DNA of 64,000 nt from Terramyces sp. JEL0728 (GCA_027603945.1 JADIIU010000005.1:202630-266629); one strand, 5' to 3'; numbered from the stretch's first letter, positions 1 to 11,390 are shown. Notes: generated by a model not told the origin, from the letters alone. Translations and numbers: made by a program.

Positions 1-2
1 TG

Positions 3-80
3 CCAAACAGAGAGTATGAAAACCCAGCATCCCAAGCTACAGAAAGGAAACAATGGCCCTGGGTGAAAGACGAACAGTAA
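3..80 (+). CDS. 3' end of an unidentified gene (partial)
   Basis: Frame 3 is open from the left edge of the window and stops at TAA 78-80, giving about 25 charged C-terminal residues that end in WPWVKDEQ. Nothing in this short tail identifies a family. It would be convergent with the NADAR gene on the minus strand. No AATAAA is visible just downstream, so the assignment rests only on the open frame and its position. It could equally be chance. Confidence 0.3.
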   Translation, partial: PNREYENPASQATERKQWPWVKDEQ

Positions 81-169
81 TTACTAGAATATAATCATAA
101 TTGTGCAGCTGAATAGTTTATTTCAAATCTTTTTAAGCTTATAGATAAATCAAGCTCAGTTATTACGGA

Positions 170-727
170 TCACTCTGCGAGTATTTCATCCCGCACCTTC
201 ATCAATAGTATTCCTAGCATATTGCCACCGCCTCTTGTCCAATAAGACGGCTTTGGCCATGATTTCTTCTCACCCAATTCCATCCCAGCCGTTTCCAGCA
301 ACTTTTCCTTTAAATTCTCATCACTAAACTTTTCCTTTAACCCAATGTACATTACATCTTTAGTCATTGGTTTCCAGATATCTTCAATAAAAGTTTCAAA
401 TTCGCGTTTAATAGTTTTTTTGGTAATTTTTGGATTACCTACCTTATTGAGATATTTGAAGACAAAACCAATGTACGCACCTTTGGACGCCATCTGCTTG
501 ACTTGCTTACTATCTGCACATTTAAGAATTAGCTGTGCATACGCCTTAGCTTCATCTGTACCTAAAGTTTTGAACTTTGTGTACTGGAAGTAGAATTCAA
601 CAGTTGGAAAAGTTATACCATCAACTTTGAATCCGCTAAATGGTATTGACTTGAATTTAGTATCAGGGTAAAAGTTGGAAAAATAAGAGTAATTCTTCAT
701 TGATGAATGAAATGTGATTTGCTTCAT
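170..727 (-). CDS. NADAR/YbiA-type N-glycosidase-like protein
   Basis: This single-exon gene encodes 185 residues. The N-terminal block FSNFYP (about residues 16-21), then a VDGITFPTVEFYFQ segment and a C-terminal GGGNMLGILLMKVR segment match the NADAR (DUF1768) family. Members such as bacterial YbiA cleave the N-glycosidic bond of reactive riboflavin intermediates or ADP-ribosyl groups. Length is typical. The His usually found in the EHYFQ motif is Phe here (EFYFQ), so activity is not assured. A minus-strand AATAAA lies about 50 bp past the stop. The fold assignment is firm and the substrate is inferred. Confidence 0.8.
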   Translation of the reverse strand: MKQITFHSSMKNYSYFSNFYPDTKFKSIPFSGFKVDGITFPTVEFYFQYTKFKTLGTDEAKAYAQLILKCADSKQVKQMASKGAYIGFVFKYLNKVGNPKITKKTIKREFETFIEDIWKPMTKDVMYIGLKEKFSDENLKEKLLETAGMELGEKKSWPKPSYWTRGGGNMLGILLMKVRDEILAE

Positions 728-1427
728 CCTACCGGCTTTTTTCGATTAAATTCGCATTTTATACCCAATGTGAGTCAGATCACATGACCACATCCATTTG
801 CCGAAATTGTGGAACGGGATTTCGTTGATTTAATCCATTTGGGGCATTAGATACAGCATTGAATTAGAACCACCGCTATCTATTTACTTTTGAATAGGCG
901 GCTCTATTTGCGTGACGAGTCAGTTGGCGGGCTGTAGTTGCTGTGGTGATAGCGAGCCTGACGATCCATGCTGCCTATATTGGGTGATTACTGTGCCTAC
1001 ATTGTTTGGCCAGTTAAAAGATAGTATTGCGAATATGTTTTATTTTACGCAGAACTGTGCCGAAACTGTTGCCTCAATTCCGGCTTGGTTAGGCTTGATG
1101 TCAATGCTTTTCATATCCACCAGAAAGCTGGCTATGCGGTTGGTTTATCTGGGAGTAGGGCCAATCAAGAGTAGTTCAATTTGGAAATATCCTGCAATTA
1201 GACGAACGTGAAAATTGGAAATCCACTTCCCCCTCGACTATTTCCGGCATGTCCGGCAGCTATTGAATCTAATCCACATACTGGGTATTAAATAGACTTT
1301 ATTTTAATTCCAGAGAGTAGATTTGTATTTTTGAGCTTGTAAGCCCTGAAATTAAAAGAATGTTTCAATATAAAAGCAATGCTTTCGTGGTTGAAAATTT
1401 CCCAAAATAATTTCTGGAGTTAATATC
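728..1427. other. Intergenic region without a convincing gene
   Basis: About 700 bp lie between the divergent NADAR and velvet-1 genes. A plus-strand frame at 912-1211 lacks an ATG start and resembles no family. The region presumably holds both promoters. I see no tRNA, repeat or clear TATA box that could be assigned. Confidence 0.5.
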
Positions 1428-2711
1428 ATGATAAATAGTAATTCAGTAAGATTTGCTTGATCCAAGGTGCACGATAAAGACTGCGATACCACAAGTAAAT
1501 ACCGATTGGTATCGAGACAGTCTCCACAGCAAGGAGAAATCCTTCTTCCTAAAGAAACCGATAGTAAGTTACATTAACAATAGAATACCGAAAAATACTT
1601 GAGCCTGCAGTTATACGTACATTTTTACTAACCAAGTTGAAATTTTGACAGTCGGAACAGCTGAATATAATCCAAATAATGTCCCGCCTTTCCTGTTTGC
1701 AGCTGCAATTCTGGTAAACAGTGATACCCATGAAGAGATAGTTTTCCTTGAAGATCAAGTTACTCCATCGTTGACAGGTGCTAGCACCTCCAGCGTTTAT
1801 AACTTGGCCGATCCAGAGAAAGAACTGGATTATGGGACTTTTCTTGTTTTCCCCGATATAACTGTTAAAAAAGAAGGTTTATTTCGATTAAAGATTGTCC
1901 TCTATGAAATCGAATGGTATTCTGTACTAACAAAGCGGATTGAACGACCCTCTATCAACAAAGAGAAGAGTTTTGAGGCAGTCTGAAATTGTTACGGATA
2001 CCTTCCAAGTGTTTCCGTCCCGAACCGGAGCTTCAAAAAGGAGCCAGCTGAAGCGAATTGTTCCTTCCCTGCTCTCTCGTTCATTTGCAGAACAAGGGGT
2101 GAAGATGAAGCTGAAGCGCCAGCCAAGGTACATTTTTGTTTAGTCAGATCAAAATGGGTAGTAGACTATCCGGAATACGAAATCAAATCGAAAAGAACAC
2201 CAAGCGTATCAGAATCAAACATCAAAATTGATATGTTGCTGGACTCTGACGATGCAAACAAAAACCTTGAAAATTCAAACATTAATCAAAAACTAACAGA
2301 TTCAAAAGTATTTGATCTACCTAGTACCAAGAAACTGCCCAAATTAGCAAACAAACCAAAAGACCGAGAGCATGGTCCAGATTCGAATCAAAGACTGTCA
2401 GATTTGAAGCATACTCCTGATATAGAGCCCTTTGACAATAAGGCTCAAATAACTAGTAATACCCGGGAATTTCAGAATAGAAGAATTGGGGATCTGACGA
2501 ACCCTGGTAATTATTGATTTATTTAGGTCCTAGAGCGCCAGTTCGGTTACCTCCAATCCACTCCCTGTATAATCAGCATCAGATACCGTACTATTCTTAC
2601 GACCGTCGGTATCAACCGTATTATCCGCAACATTCAAGAAGATGGAGCAGCAATCCTCATTTACCACCAAAGTATTACGGACAACCCCCAAATTGGAATA
2701 ACGGTCAATGA
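1428..2711 (+). CDS. Velvet-domain protein, copy 1
   Basis: Seven exons give 387 residues: 1428-1445, 1467-1563, 1584-1616, 1637-1916, 1936-2127, 2148-2506 and 2527-2711. The introns are 19-21 nt. The velvet domain covers about residues 18-205. It starts with YRLVSRQSPQQ, has the EPAVI strand, continues through PPFLFAAAILV and FLVFPDITVKKEGLFRLKI, and ends in SRSFAEQGVKMKLKRQ. Velvet proteins (VosA/VelB/VeA family) are NF-kB-like DNA-binding regulators of development, spore formation and secondary metabolism in fungi. The tail is disordered, rich in Pro and Tyr, and carries RLPPI near residue 332 followed by YNQH. AATAAA lies about 10 bp past the stop. First of four tandem paralogues. The subfamily is unresolved. 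Confidence 0.88.
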
Positions 2712-3694
2712 ATATTGAAATAATAAATACTATTAGATTATCTTTTGATTGGCCGTCCTGGTATTGGGGTTCAAGTATGCAGTTAATTCTTGGAATCGAA
2801 CTGCTATTGTCGATTAAATTCGTATTGCGATTTATTTATCGAAAGAAGCCAAATTTTAAAATAGGATTGGCTTTTGTCCGTCAAGCTTTCGTGTAACAAG
2901 CCTGGTGATTCCGGCTTGCTCCGAAAAATCGAATGGGATACAATGAAATGCAGAAATTAAACAATTGAAGACGGTAGTATTCTAATTGCAGATGCCGGAT
3001 ACTAGTTCAAGCAAATTATAAAGAGAAAACTGATTTCTGGCCAAAAATTCTTAAACTTACATAATAAGTGGAATATTCCGGAATAGTATATCTCTTTGGA
3101 GATTTCTGTTTATTTTGTTGTTTAAATACGGCAAATCCAATATTTTCAAGTTTTAATGTTTCTCTCTTCAGGCCTGATGAAAAAATGTAATAGCATAGCC
3201 ATAATTTTATGGCTGTGTTGTTGACCATTTCTGTTTCAAAAAGGCAAAAAGAGCTGAAATCCGTCTGCAAAATACTCGAAATTCAGCGACTATCTAGTTT
3301 GGGCTTACTAGAGATCTCTGCTGTGATTTTCCATTTTACCAATACCGTACAGAAACACAGATTTTTTCTGGGTTTAGACCGCCAAATCGACGAAATTTTG
3401 TAAACCTGTTCCTGTGTGCTTGAAAAGCAATCTTTCGAGAGATTACTCTTAAGCGAGTGTCATATTAGTAAAATCTACTGTTAAACGTGATATTTGCAAT
3501 TAAATCCTAAATCGATCATTTGGCGAGATTTCGTTCCAGTTTACGTTTCCAGCCTAATATAAGAGGTATTCGCTATTCTTTCCAGTCGCGTGGAAGACTC
3601 GATTCCATATTTTGCTTGTATTGCTTTCATATTTAATGTTTCACGACTCCCAAAGTTTTTTCCTTGAAATAATTGTACAATAAAAGTTCAAACG
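2712..3694. other. Spacer between velvet copies 1 and 2
   Basis: The spacer begins with the velvet-1 poly(A) signal. Its middle contains a minus-strand relic listed separately. A short plus-strand frame at 2708-2896 overlaps the velvet-1 stop and looks like 3' flanking sequence, not a gene. The last 150 bp should hold the velvet-2 promoter. Confidence 0.5.
3016..3520 (-). pseudogene. Decayed antisense unit, related to 5437-6215
   Basis: Minus-strand sequence at about 3193-3344 aligns without gaps to the minus strand at about 5791-5945. In both, W-K occurs early and an FETE...TAI segment follows 30 residues later. An in-frame TGA interrupts this copy at the middle of the block; a 19-nt intron-like segment (GTAAGCCCAAACTAGATAG) could alternatively remove part of it. 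The two upstream starts also resemble each other (MIDLGF here, VVGYGL there). No protein family is recognisable. It looks like a duplicated gene that has decayed, but an intact, strongly spliced gene cannot be ruled out. Confidence 0.35.
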
Positions 3695-5119
3695 ATGGAA
3701 CAAACGGAAAATATCGATAATGTACTTGGAATACTTAATTGTAGACTTTTGAGAATATCAGCAACCCTATTCCCAGCTATTCCCTGGACTTGAGACAATC
3801 TCCTATCCAAGCGGTAGTATGCCCGCAAGCTGGAAATGACAGTAAGTTGGATTAACTTTAGGAGACAAGAAGTTACTGGAACCAGCAGCTATTGGTGAGA
3901 ATTTGCTAATATAGTTGAAATAACGCAACATGAATCTTATAATAATGAGAGCGTTTGTCAGCCCTTTATATTTGCTACCGCCATATTAGTTGACGCCGAA
4001 ACCCAGAAAGAAATCCTCCTTCTGGACGACAAGGAAACTCCTATCCTAAACGGCTCCACATCGTCAAGTGTCCACCATCTGCTAGACCCTGAAAAGGAGC
4101 TCAAAGGTGGAATGTTTCTTGTGTTTCCAGACATTGCAGTCCGTAAAGAAGGCTGCTATAAACTAAAGATTGTGCTGTACAAGATTGAAGCGTAAATGTT
4201 ACTAACAGCAGTGGTACTTTTAATCCACTCAAAGAGAAAAACAAGGTCACAAGGCAGGCTGAAGTGATAACTGAATCATTCCAGATTATTGGCGAAGCAT
4301 CTAACGGCCAGAAAAAGAAAAAGATCCCACCACCAATCCTATCCCGCTCGTTTTCTCAACAGGGCATAAAAATGAAACTGAAGCGCCAACCAAGGTACTT
4401 GCAATCTAATAGCCAGATCTAATTGGATTATGGAAAACGCTGAAAAAAGTCCTCCTCCAAAACGCCGCGCAACAGAGATTGAACCGATAATAGACGAGCC
4501 TGAAAAAAAACATTTGCGCAGTACTCGTGTTAGGTCTAAATCTATTGAAAATACAAGTGAGGACAGCCAAACATCTAAAAAAGAGACCTTGCCTTCAGCC
4601 AGTGGAAATAAAGTTGGTAAGAGTAGGATATCGGATTTGCTGAATGTGATGGAACCCCTCATTGATAAATCGAAAGAAATATCGTATTTGCCCAGCAGAA
4701 ACTCTCGTGACCACAAACTTCCACGACTTAAACACTGTCCGAGTGTTCATCGCGACATGCGCAGAGAAGAGTATAGTGAACACCACTACTCTAGAGATAC
4801 TGAAGATTATGTACCATTATATAGACCAAAATTGCCATCTCCTACTAGCACAAGCCAGCCAAACTACAGGTCACTGCCGCCTCCATCATACGGCAAACCA
4901 GCGAATGTACATTCTTATTATCCAGATTCACCTTCGAGTACCCGTCTGCCTCCTATTCGATCAATGCCTTCCTACCCCCCATATCCGCCATACGAGCCGT
5001 GGTATAATTATAACAAAGAGTACCCTCCGCCTCCTTCCTGGGATCGCTGGCGACCGTTTGAAAATGGAAGGCCCGACTATCCAGAAGAATATTATCCATC
5101 AAACTATAGTCATTCTTAA
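3695..5119 (+). CDS. Velvet-domain protein, copy 2
   Basis: Six exons give 439 residues: 3695-3721, 3745-3841, 3862-3894, 3915-4191, 4212-4394 and 4417-5119. Introns are 20-23 nt. The velvet domain (about residues 20-205) carries YSLDLRQSPIQA, GNDRDKKLLEPAAIVEI, QPFIFATAILV, FLVFPDIAVRKEGCYKLKI and SRSFSQQGIKMKLKRQ. Exons 2 and 3 are 97 and 33 nt, exactly as in the other copies. The long tail has an ISDLLN motif, then RLPPI near residue 381 and a Pro/Tyr-rich end. A poly(A) signal is at 5135-5140. It is likely a developmental regulator that dimerises with another velvet protein; that role is inferred from the family. Confidence 0.88.
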
Positions 5120-6310
5120 TTGTACGACAAAGTTAATAAACCTTTATTGCTTGATATTGCACTTGAATTCGATATTCTAGGAATCGCACAAATATTAGAG
5201 GCTATGTTGAGTACCGAAAAATTTATCTTGTTTATTTGGGAATTTTGTAACCATTTGGACAAGGCTACCAAAAAATCGGCGATTAGATCCACCACAAAAA
5301 TCGCCCCCAAATACAGCTACTGGACAGATATCAGAACACATATATTTTTGTATTAGAGTAGGTAGCATCCAATCATTACTTTTCAATAACGGCGACATTT
5401 CTGGATTGTAACTATTCCGCGATAAATTCTGCTGTTCTAACATTGGAATTTTCGATTCCTAATTATTGGTATCAGATGTGTAATGTGTGTTGAACATGCA
5501 CTTTCCAAATTCATCCTGGCTGATTCTGGCTTGACAGCGCAAATCCAATTCAAACTTGGAAAAATCCCAATCTGTTTAAACCAATCATAGAGATTAGCTG
5601 GAATGAGAATGAAATATTTTGCATTTTTAGTATTGGAAATCAAGCTATTTTTGCCCTCTAAATAAATCTCCAAATTGATCGTGAGGTATAATCGCAATGC
5701 TGCAGCTGTTCTCCTGACTCTGTATAATCATATTCTCACATCTTTTCCATTTCATTTTTCATCTTACCTTTCTGCAATCAAAAAAATCAACCCATAGCCC
5801 AATATACGATGGCTGTGTAATTGGGATTTTCCGTTTCAAAAGGCAGAAGACAATGAAATTTCGACTGCTGCATGTTCAAAGAGTCTGTATTTCGTCTAGA
5901 GATCGAGCCAGTCTTTAGAGTTGCGTTTTTCCAAACCGCCATTACCGCAAAGCTGGGATAATCTTGTCCTGGAATGATTTCACCAATTACTTTTTTTATG
6001 GAATATAGTGGTATTATCGGATATAATTGGATATGAATATGAATAACCAGCATATTGCAAGGGTAGTATTTGCCGTAGATCTTTGTATTTCGTTGTTGTA
6101 CAGAAAATATAATTTGTTGGTACAGACGGTTTCTTGGCATTTGCGTACCATTGAGCTGAGCTTCCTCTTGTCTTTTAAAACTGATAGCTCTTTCAATTAA
6201 ACCGTATCCGACCACCGGATATTTTCAAACCTCTTCTCCCGTTCCAATTCCAACAGAATAATGCTGAAAAGTTTTTCCCTAAAGTAATTTATACAACTTG
6301 AAGCAATCAT
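5120..6310. other. Spacer between velvet copies 2 and 3
   Basis: The spacer holds the velvet-2 poly(A) signal, the antisense unit listed below and the velvet-3 promoter. A 78-codon plus-strand frame at 5120-5356 has no recognisable family and lies in the 3' flank, so I do not call it a gene. Confidence 0.45.
5437..6215 (-). CDS. Unidentified antisense gene or relic between velvet genes
   Basis: The minus strand has a 142-codon open frame (6215-5787), which begins at GTG and not ATG, and a second 86-codon frame (5697-5437). They could be joined by an intron whose borders I cannot fix with confidence; a GTTGAT...GATTGCAG segment near 5770-5790 is one candidate. The first frame has no stop across the block that is interrupted in the copy at 3016-3520, so this may be the better-preserved paralogue. 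I do not recognise a domain. Treat it as a hypothetical gene or an early pseudogene. Confidence 0.3.
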
Positions 6311-7666
6311 ATGGAAACCGCTGAAATTATAAATAACGTACTTGCAGATATTTAATGGTAGCCAAAAGCAAGTACTGAAGAACCTGTGTCTTCTTTCTGT
6401 TTGAAACTACGACAATCTCCTTCCCAAGCCGATGTTTGTCCGACTGCTGGAAATGACAGTAAATTTTGCTAATAGTAGGAGATAAAAAGCAACTAGAGCC
6501 TGCTGCTATAGGTAATCATTCTTGACAAAGTGGAAATTACCTCGAACCAAGACCATGACGAAACCTTGCTTTTTCAGCCTTTTCTGTTTGCTGCTGCTGT
6601 TCTAATTGATACTACTACCCAGCGCGAGGTATACTTTCTGGAAGATAACCAAACTTCCATTCTTACAGGGTCCACCACCTCCAGTGTACATAACCTGCTC
6701 GACCCTGAAAATGACCTCAAAGCAGGGTCGTTCTTGATATTCCCAGACATTTCTGTTCGAAAAGCTGGCACGTACACACTGAAAATTGTACTATTCAAGA
6801 TCGAAGGGTAATATTTGCTAACATAGTGGGTCCAGTGATCCTCTTGAGTTGACAAGTAAAGTCGTGAGGCAAGGCGAACTGGCGACAGAGCCATTTGAAG
6901 TGGTTGCTACTACATCTGGAGCTCCGAAAAGGAAAAAGATTCCTCCAACTGCGCTTTCAAAGTCGTTTTCCAGTCAAGGGATGAAAATGAAGTTGAAACG
7001 CCAGCCAAGGTAGGTCAAGTTTAATTCAGATCCAATTGGGTAATAGAAAATGCAAATAATAGCCCTCCGCCAGCAAAGCGAAGAAAGGCTGAACCAGATA
7101 CTCTATCTGATGAGCCAGAAATAAACGTGAAACGGCCCAGAAAATTACCAGCAAAAGCAATAGAAAATGAGGATGAAAGCGAGAATTACAAACCAAAAGT
7201 GCAGTTAGAGGCTGTTCAAGAAAGACGGAAACTTTCTAGTATCAGAGACTTGTTAAATGGCGAAAACGGAATTCATTCGGACAACCAGAGTCACTCTAGC
7301 ACAAACCCTAGACCAGTGACTCCTCAGCATCCGAACGACGATTTTCGTACTCTACCACCTATTCTTCCGCCCAAAAGAGAAACAGTATATGGAAAACCGT
7401 CCCCAGAAAATCATTCTAGACCTTTTCCAAATTTCGATCGGCGTGAGAGGCCATACTTGCCGCCTCCAGCATCTCTTTTACATTACCGTCCGTACAGACC
7501 ATACGATAGCCAGCCGCCCTGGTATTCCACGTATCCCCCTTACCATCGCACTCCGCATTTGGAATATTGGCAAAACCACCATTCTCGAGCCCCTAATGAT
7601 CAAAACTATGGCCATTATGAACCAACAAGGCGTGAGCAATATGAATCAAAGCACAGGCGTGAATAA
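6311..7666 (+). CDS. Velvet-domain protein, copy 3
   Basis: Six exons give 417 residues: 6311-6337, 6362-6458, 6479-6511, 6531-6807, 6827-7009 and 7030-7666. Introns are 19-24 nt. It is closest to copy 2: exon lengths 27, 97, 33, 277 and 183 nt are identical in both, and the start METAEIINN resembles METQ-type copy 2. Velvet landmarks are LKLRQSPSQADVCP, GNDRDKKQLEPAAIVEI, FLIFPDISVRKAGTYTLKI and SKSFSSQGMKMKLKRQ. The tail has an IRDLLN motif and a diverged TLPPI in place of RLPPI, then a Pro/Tyr-rich end. AATAAA follows the stop by about 20 bp. The role is inferred from the family. Confidence 0.88.
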
Positions 7667-8079
7667 TAGATTAGTGCTGGCATAATAAATACTCTTATAT
7701 CTCGTTTTATAACTTTCCTACGATTGCAGGCAGTCTAGAACTTCTGTCTGATTACTGAAGCAACTTTTTTGCCAAATTCGGTTACAAGTGGGAAAAATCC
7801 AGGTACTTGGATTGTACCACAACACATTCGCCCCGTGCTTCTTTGTTCCATTGCATGTACTTGATGAAGAGAGTAAAGACTACTAAACTCTAACGGACAA
7901 TTAGTTTATAATATTTGTGCCAATTATAGTAACCGTGAGCATTTCAAAATCGAGAGTGGCGGCCATTTTGATTAGTACATAATGAAATCCAAGTAGCACA
8001 CGATAGATATATAAATGTGTGTACTGGATAAGTTTATTTACACTGGAAGACGCGTTTCAATTCAACTAATTTCCGCCCA
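7667..8079. other. Spacer between velvet copies 3 and 4
   Basis: This 413-bp spacer holds the velvet-3 poly(A) signal near 7684 and the presumed velvet-4 promoter. No antisense relic comparable to those in the two earlier spacers is visible here. Confidence 0.5.
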
Positions 8080-9254
8080 ATGCTAAAATCCAATAACCTT
8101 GCCGTGAGGACAATCTAAAATTTAGACAACAGTAAAAGACAGTGAAAATGAAGTTGAATACACGCTTTGTGTCAGGCAAAATCCCGTCCAGTCCGCAGTA
8201 TCCCAAGCACATGCCAAGTTAGGTATTTTCACGATAATCGCAGTACACAGAACGTTGCTTGACCCAGCAGTAATAGGTATTCATCGAATAATATCCAGTG
8301 GAGCTGAAAATGAAACCTCTGCCTTCGTATACCCCACCCCGTGTTTATCAACCAATATTATTCGCTCACGCAATTCTGGTAGATAAAGACGCTTTGCAGG
8401 AAATACTGTACCTGCCGGATAAGGTTACGAAGGCATTGGGCGGATCATTGTCATCATCGCTTTATAACTTGAACGACCCTGAACAGGAATTCTCATTACG
8501 CCATTTTTTTGTATTTCCGGATATTTCGGTTAGAATTGAAGGACATTTTAGATTAAAAATAGTAATGTACAGAATTGAAGGGTAATCTGGACTTATATAG
8601 TGGGGAGCTGAACCCAGTTACTTACCTTCCTAAAATTAAACAAGAAGCCTTTGTTTATACAGAGCCTTTTCAGGTATACGCTGTTTCATGTACATTTTAC
8701 TAAAGACTAGATTTTCAAAAACCAACCAATCCTTCGCTGCTATCAGTGTCGTTTTCCGAACAAGGCGTAAAGATGAAGTTGAAGAGACAAGCCAAGTATT
8801 CTAATTTAACATCAGACCACTGTTGATAGCTGCAAGCGATTCTGGATCAGCGCCAGAAACACAGACACCAAAAAAGAAGAAACAAAGGGTTTATCCAAGC
8901 AAGTATGATATTCCAGAGTCCAAACGGAAATTGATCAGCCGTCCTCATAGCATCGGTGATCATTCAAAGACATTGTATCCGTACCAGAGTGACTGTGATT
9001 CCGTTCGATTACCGCCAATTTATCATTTCTACAACCAGCACGAAGGAGTTCAAAATCACCCATGTCCACCAAAAACGCATTCTGATTATAGTCGCGATGA
9101 CTACCCGCGCGATTCTGGCTATCCTACCATTACAGCAAGTCAGCAATATCCGTATTCAGAACCATACCACTATTTTTACGGGAGGCAGCATCCTCGACCT
9201 CCTTACATGTATGCTCCAAGGCAATACCATCCGTATAGTCTTAAACATCAGTGA
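8080..9254 (+). CDS. Velvet-domain protein, copy 4
   Basis: Seven exons give 349 residues: 8080-8103, 8126-8222, 8244-8276, 8299-8581, 8601-8689, 8711-8795 and 8816-9254. Introns are 19-22 nt. The velvet domain (about residues 14-203) carries EVEYTLCVRQNPVQSA, DPAVIVEL, QPILFAHAILV, FFVFPDISVRIEGHFRLKI and SVSFSEQGVKMKLKRQ. An extra intron splits the exon that is single in copies 1-3. The tail has RLPPI near residue 267 followed by YNQHE, closest to copy 1. The stop TGA abuts AATAAA. The gene is convergent with delta-COP. It is the most divergent of the four copies. Confidence 0.87.
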
Positions 9255-9349
9255 AATAAAGAATAGTGTGTGGTTTAGGGAAGCTATCGCCCGATTTTTG
9301 ATTACACAGAAACAGGAATTGCAATAAATCATTTGGTACTACGGTTTTA

Positions 9350-11012
9350 TTAGGCGATTTCAAATCCATCAGTGACAAGAGATACTTGACTGGAATATTC
9401 GACGCTTCCTCCATCAACACTTGCAACATTTTGCACCTATATTAATGAAATTTACCTGAATATCACTGAAGGATTGAGAGCTGGTGAAATGCACTTGGAT
9501 CGGGTAAAGATTGCTTGCATCATCAGTTTCAACATTGAATTCAAACAAACTGCTAGTATTTTCAGAGTTAATACTTGGGATTTGCCATACTATTGTTTTC
9601 GAGTTTCTGTCAATGTGGTATTGTCCATATTCAGGAGCAGTTGCCGTTGGCGGGTTAACACTGGTGTATGGAATGATTATCGAAACGTTTTTGAGTGTAA
9701 TTTGTTTCTGAAGATCATATTCGATTGTAACATCACATCCTGATTGTGTAGGCGATGGCCAGCAGTTTACCAACAGCGGAAGAGCAGATTCGTCTTTACT
9801 GCTGTATCTCCATTTAAGAATTCCCAATGGCTGTGCAACTGGGAATGGTCTGTTTGGATCTTTTAGTGCCAACACCGAGTTTGAACCCCATAATCCTTTA
9901 TCTACGTTTGGATGAGTCTACATTAAGAAAAAGCACCTTGAATTGTAATCCCAGCCCCTGATTGAAAGCAACGTTGAGAGTCACTCTAGCTTTTGATTCA
10001 TCATTGACTTTTAGCAACATACTTCCATTGACCTCCAGGCTGGATAATCCTCCATCTCTGTTGGCAGTTGCTGATATTTTTTCTTCAACAATGACATGAA
10101 TGCTACGTTAATAGAATTTACCCTTCTTCATCAACCACTGGTTCCGGTTCTGCTTGAGGCAACAACGGAGCATCCTTTACCCCTTCTTCGGCTTGAATTG
10201 TTTCCACAAGTGAAGATTGAACAGTCTTTTTTCCTAGTTGCATGCCTTTACCCATACCTGGCACAACCTTTGGTGCAGGCGGAGTGTAGGAATTGAATTG
10301 TGATGGAGCGTACGAGCTGGTAGTGGTAAATCCCGCAGATGATCCAGTATTGTTAGTGTATGCTCCTGCACTAGAGGAGTAACCGCTTGATGGATAACCG
10401 CCAGGAGTTTTCCCATCAGACTTTTTCAAGTCCATTAATTGAGCTCGTCTCTTCATTTCTTCTCTTGCCTCAATTTCCTTGTTCTTTTCAATTTCCGCTT
10501 GAATTCTTTCATCATTACTTTCCATAGCAGAAATGGTTTTGATTTGACTATCATTAGCTATCCAATACCCCAAATTGATGTTTTCTCTGAAGCCTAGCGA
10601 AATTACCTCGTCAAAAACTAGAATCAATTCGAATCGCTGCTTCACAATTTCCTTTTCTTCGGTTGATCTGCAGTATTCAGAAACAACCCGAGCAAACAAA
10701 TGAAGTGTATCAATATCCTGCAAAATATTAGAGTTTTTGTTTGTAATCAAAATGATATATAATTCATCTAGCGGCTGGGATTAAATGCAATTACTTGGTA
10801 AACGTAACGAACAGCTTCTGTTTCTACAAAAGTGTGTTGGTCAGCACTACCCAACAATTTTGGAAATGCGTTCAGCAACCCTTCAATTCTCGACCTTGTC
10901 ATTTCTACAAATTGGCGAGACAATATCGCTGATTTAGTCAATCACAAACCTTTTCCTTGCTTAGTGCATATTGAAGCTGCGAGTACAACCTGGGATTAAT
11001 TACGATTACCAT
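9350..11012 (-). CDS. RET2: Coatomer subunit delta (delta-COP)
   Basis: Seven exons give 514 residues: 11010-11012, 10950-10989, 10795-10928, 10122-10774, 9937-10102, 9456-9917 and 9350-9436. Introns are 19-21 nt. Delta-COP is part of the COPI coat that returns proteins from Golgi to ER. The N-terminal longin-like part starts [26 protein letters not shown] and carries [19 protein letters not shown] and a charged helix. A flexible Gly/Ser/Tyr linker follows, then the C-terminal mu-homology domain from about residue 280. Length is typical of the family. The first coding exon is the ATG alone, because a 20-nt intron follows it directly. The stop TAA overlaps a TAATAAAA poly(A) signal. Confidence 0.95.
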
Positions 11013-11390
11013 TTTTTTGAAAGCAAAAATGTTTGCCACGTTGAATGAAGGAGAGAATTGTAGTTTTCACTGACTGTAGCTGTTTGCAATCGATTCATCG
11101 CTAGATCAAAAGAAGCTGGAAACAACAAAGCTGTTACTGAAGCGGTTTATTACACAGAAGCAATATTTGCATGAACAGGACTTTGGCATTTTGGTTCTGA
11201 ATCAGAGCACAGTTTGGCATCTGGCACTAACATCGAATCAGAGCACCCTATTCCATGCGATTGATGCGATTCAGACAGTAGAGTCGCCATCATGGGGTAT
11301 CTTTTGCTAACATAGACGCGGAGAGTTTGTTTGAGTGCCTGCATGGACTGGAAGATGGTCTGCGTATAATATTAATATACGCAAGAAGCA
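11013..11390. other. Divergent promoter region
   Basis: About 380 bp separate the delta-COP start from the next plus-strand gene. A GAATCAGAGCA motif occurs twice, at about 11200 and 11245. I see no RNA gene or reading frame worth calling. Confidence 0.5.

Noticed and set aside
912..1211. A 99-codon plus-strand frame upstream of velvet-1
   Set aside because: It begins at GTG without an ATG, has no recognisable family and ends without a poly(A) signal.
2708..2896. A 62-codon hydrophobic frame after velvet-1
   Set aside because: It overlaps the velvet-1 stop and contains that gene's poly(A) signal near its start.
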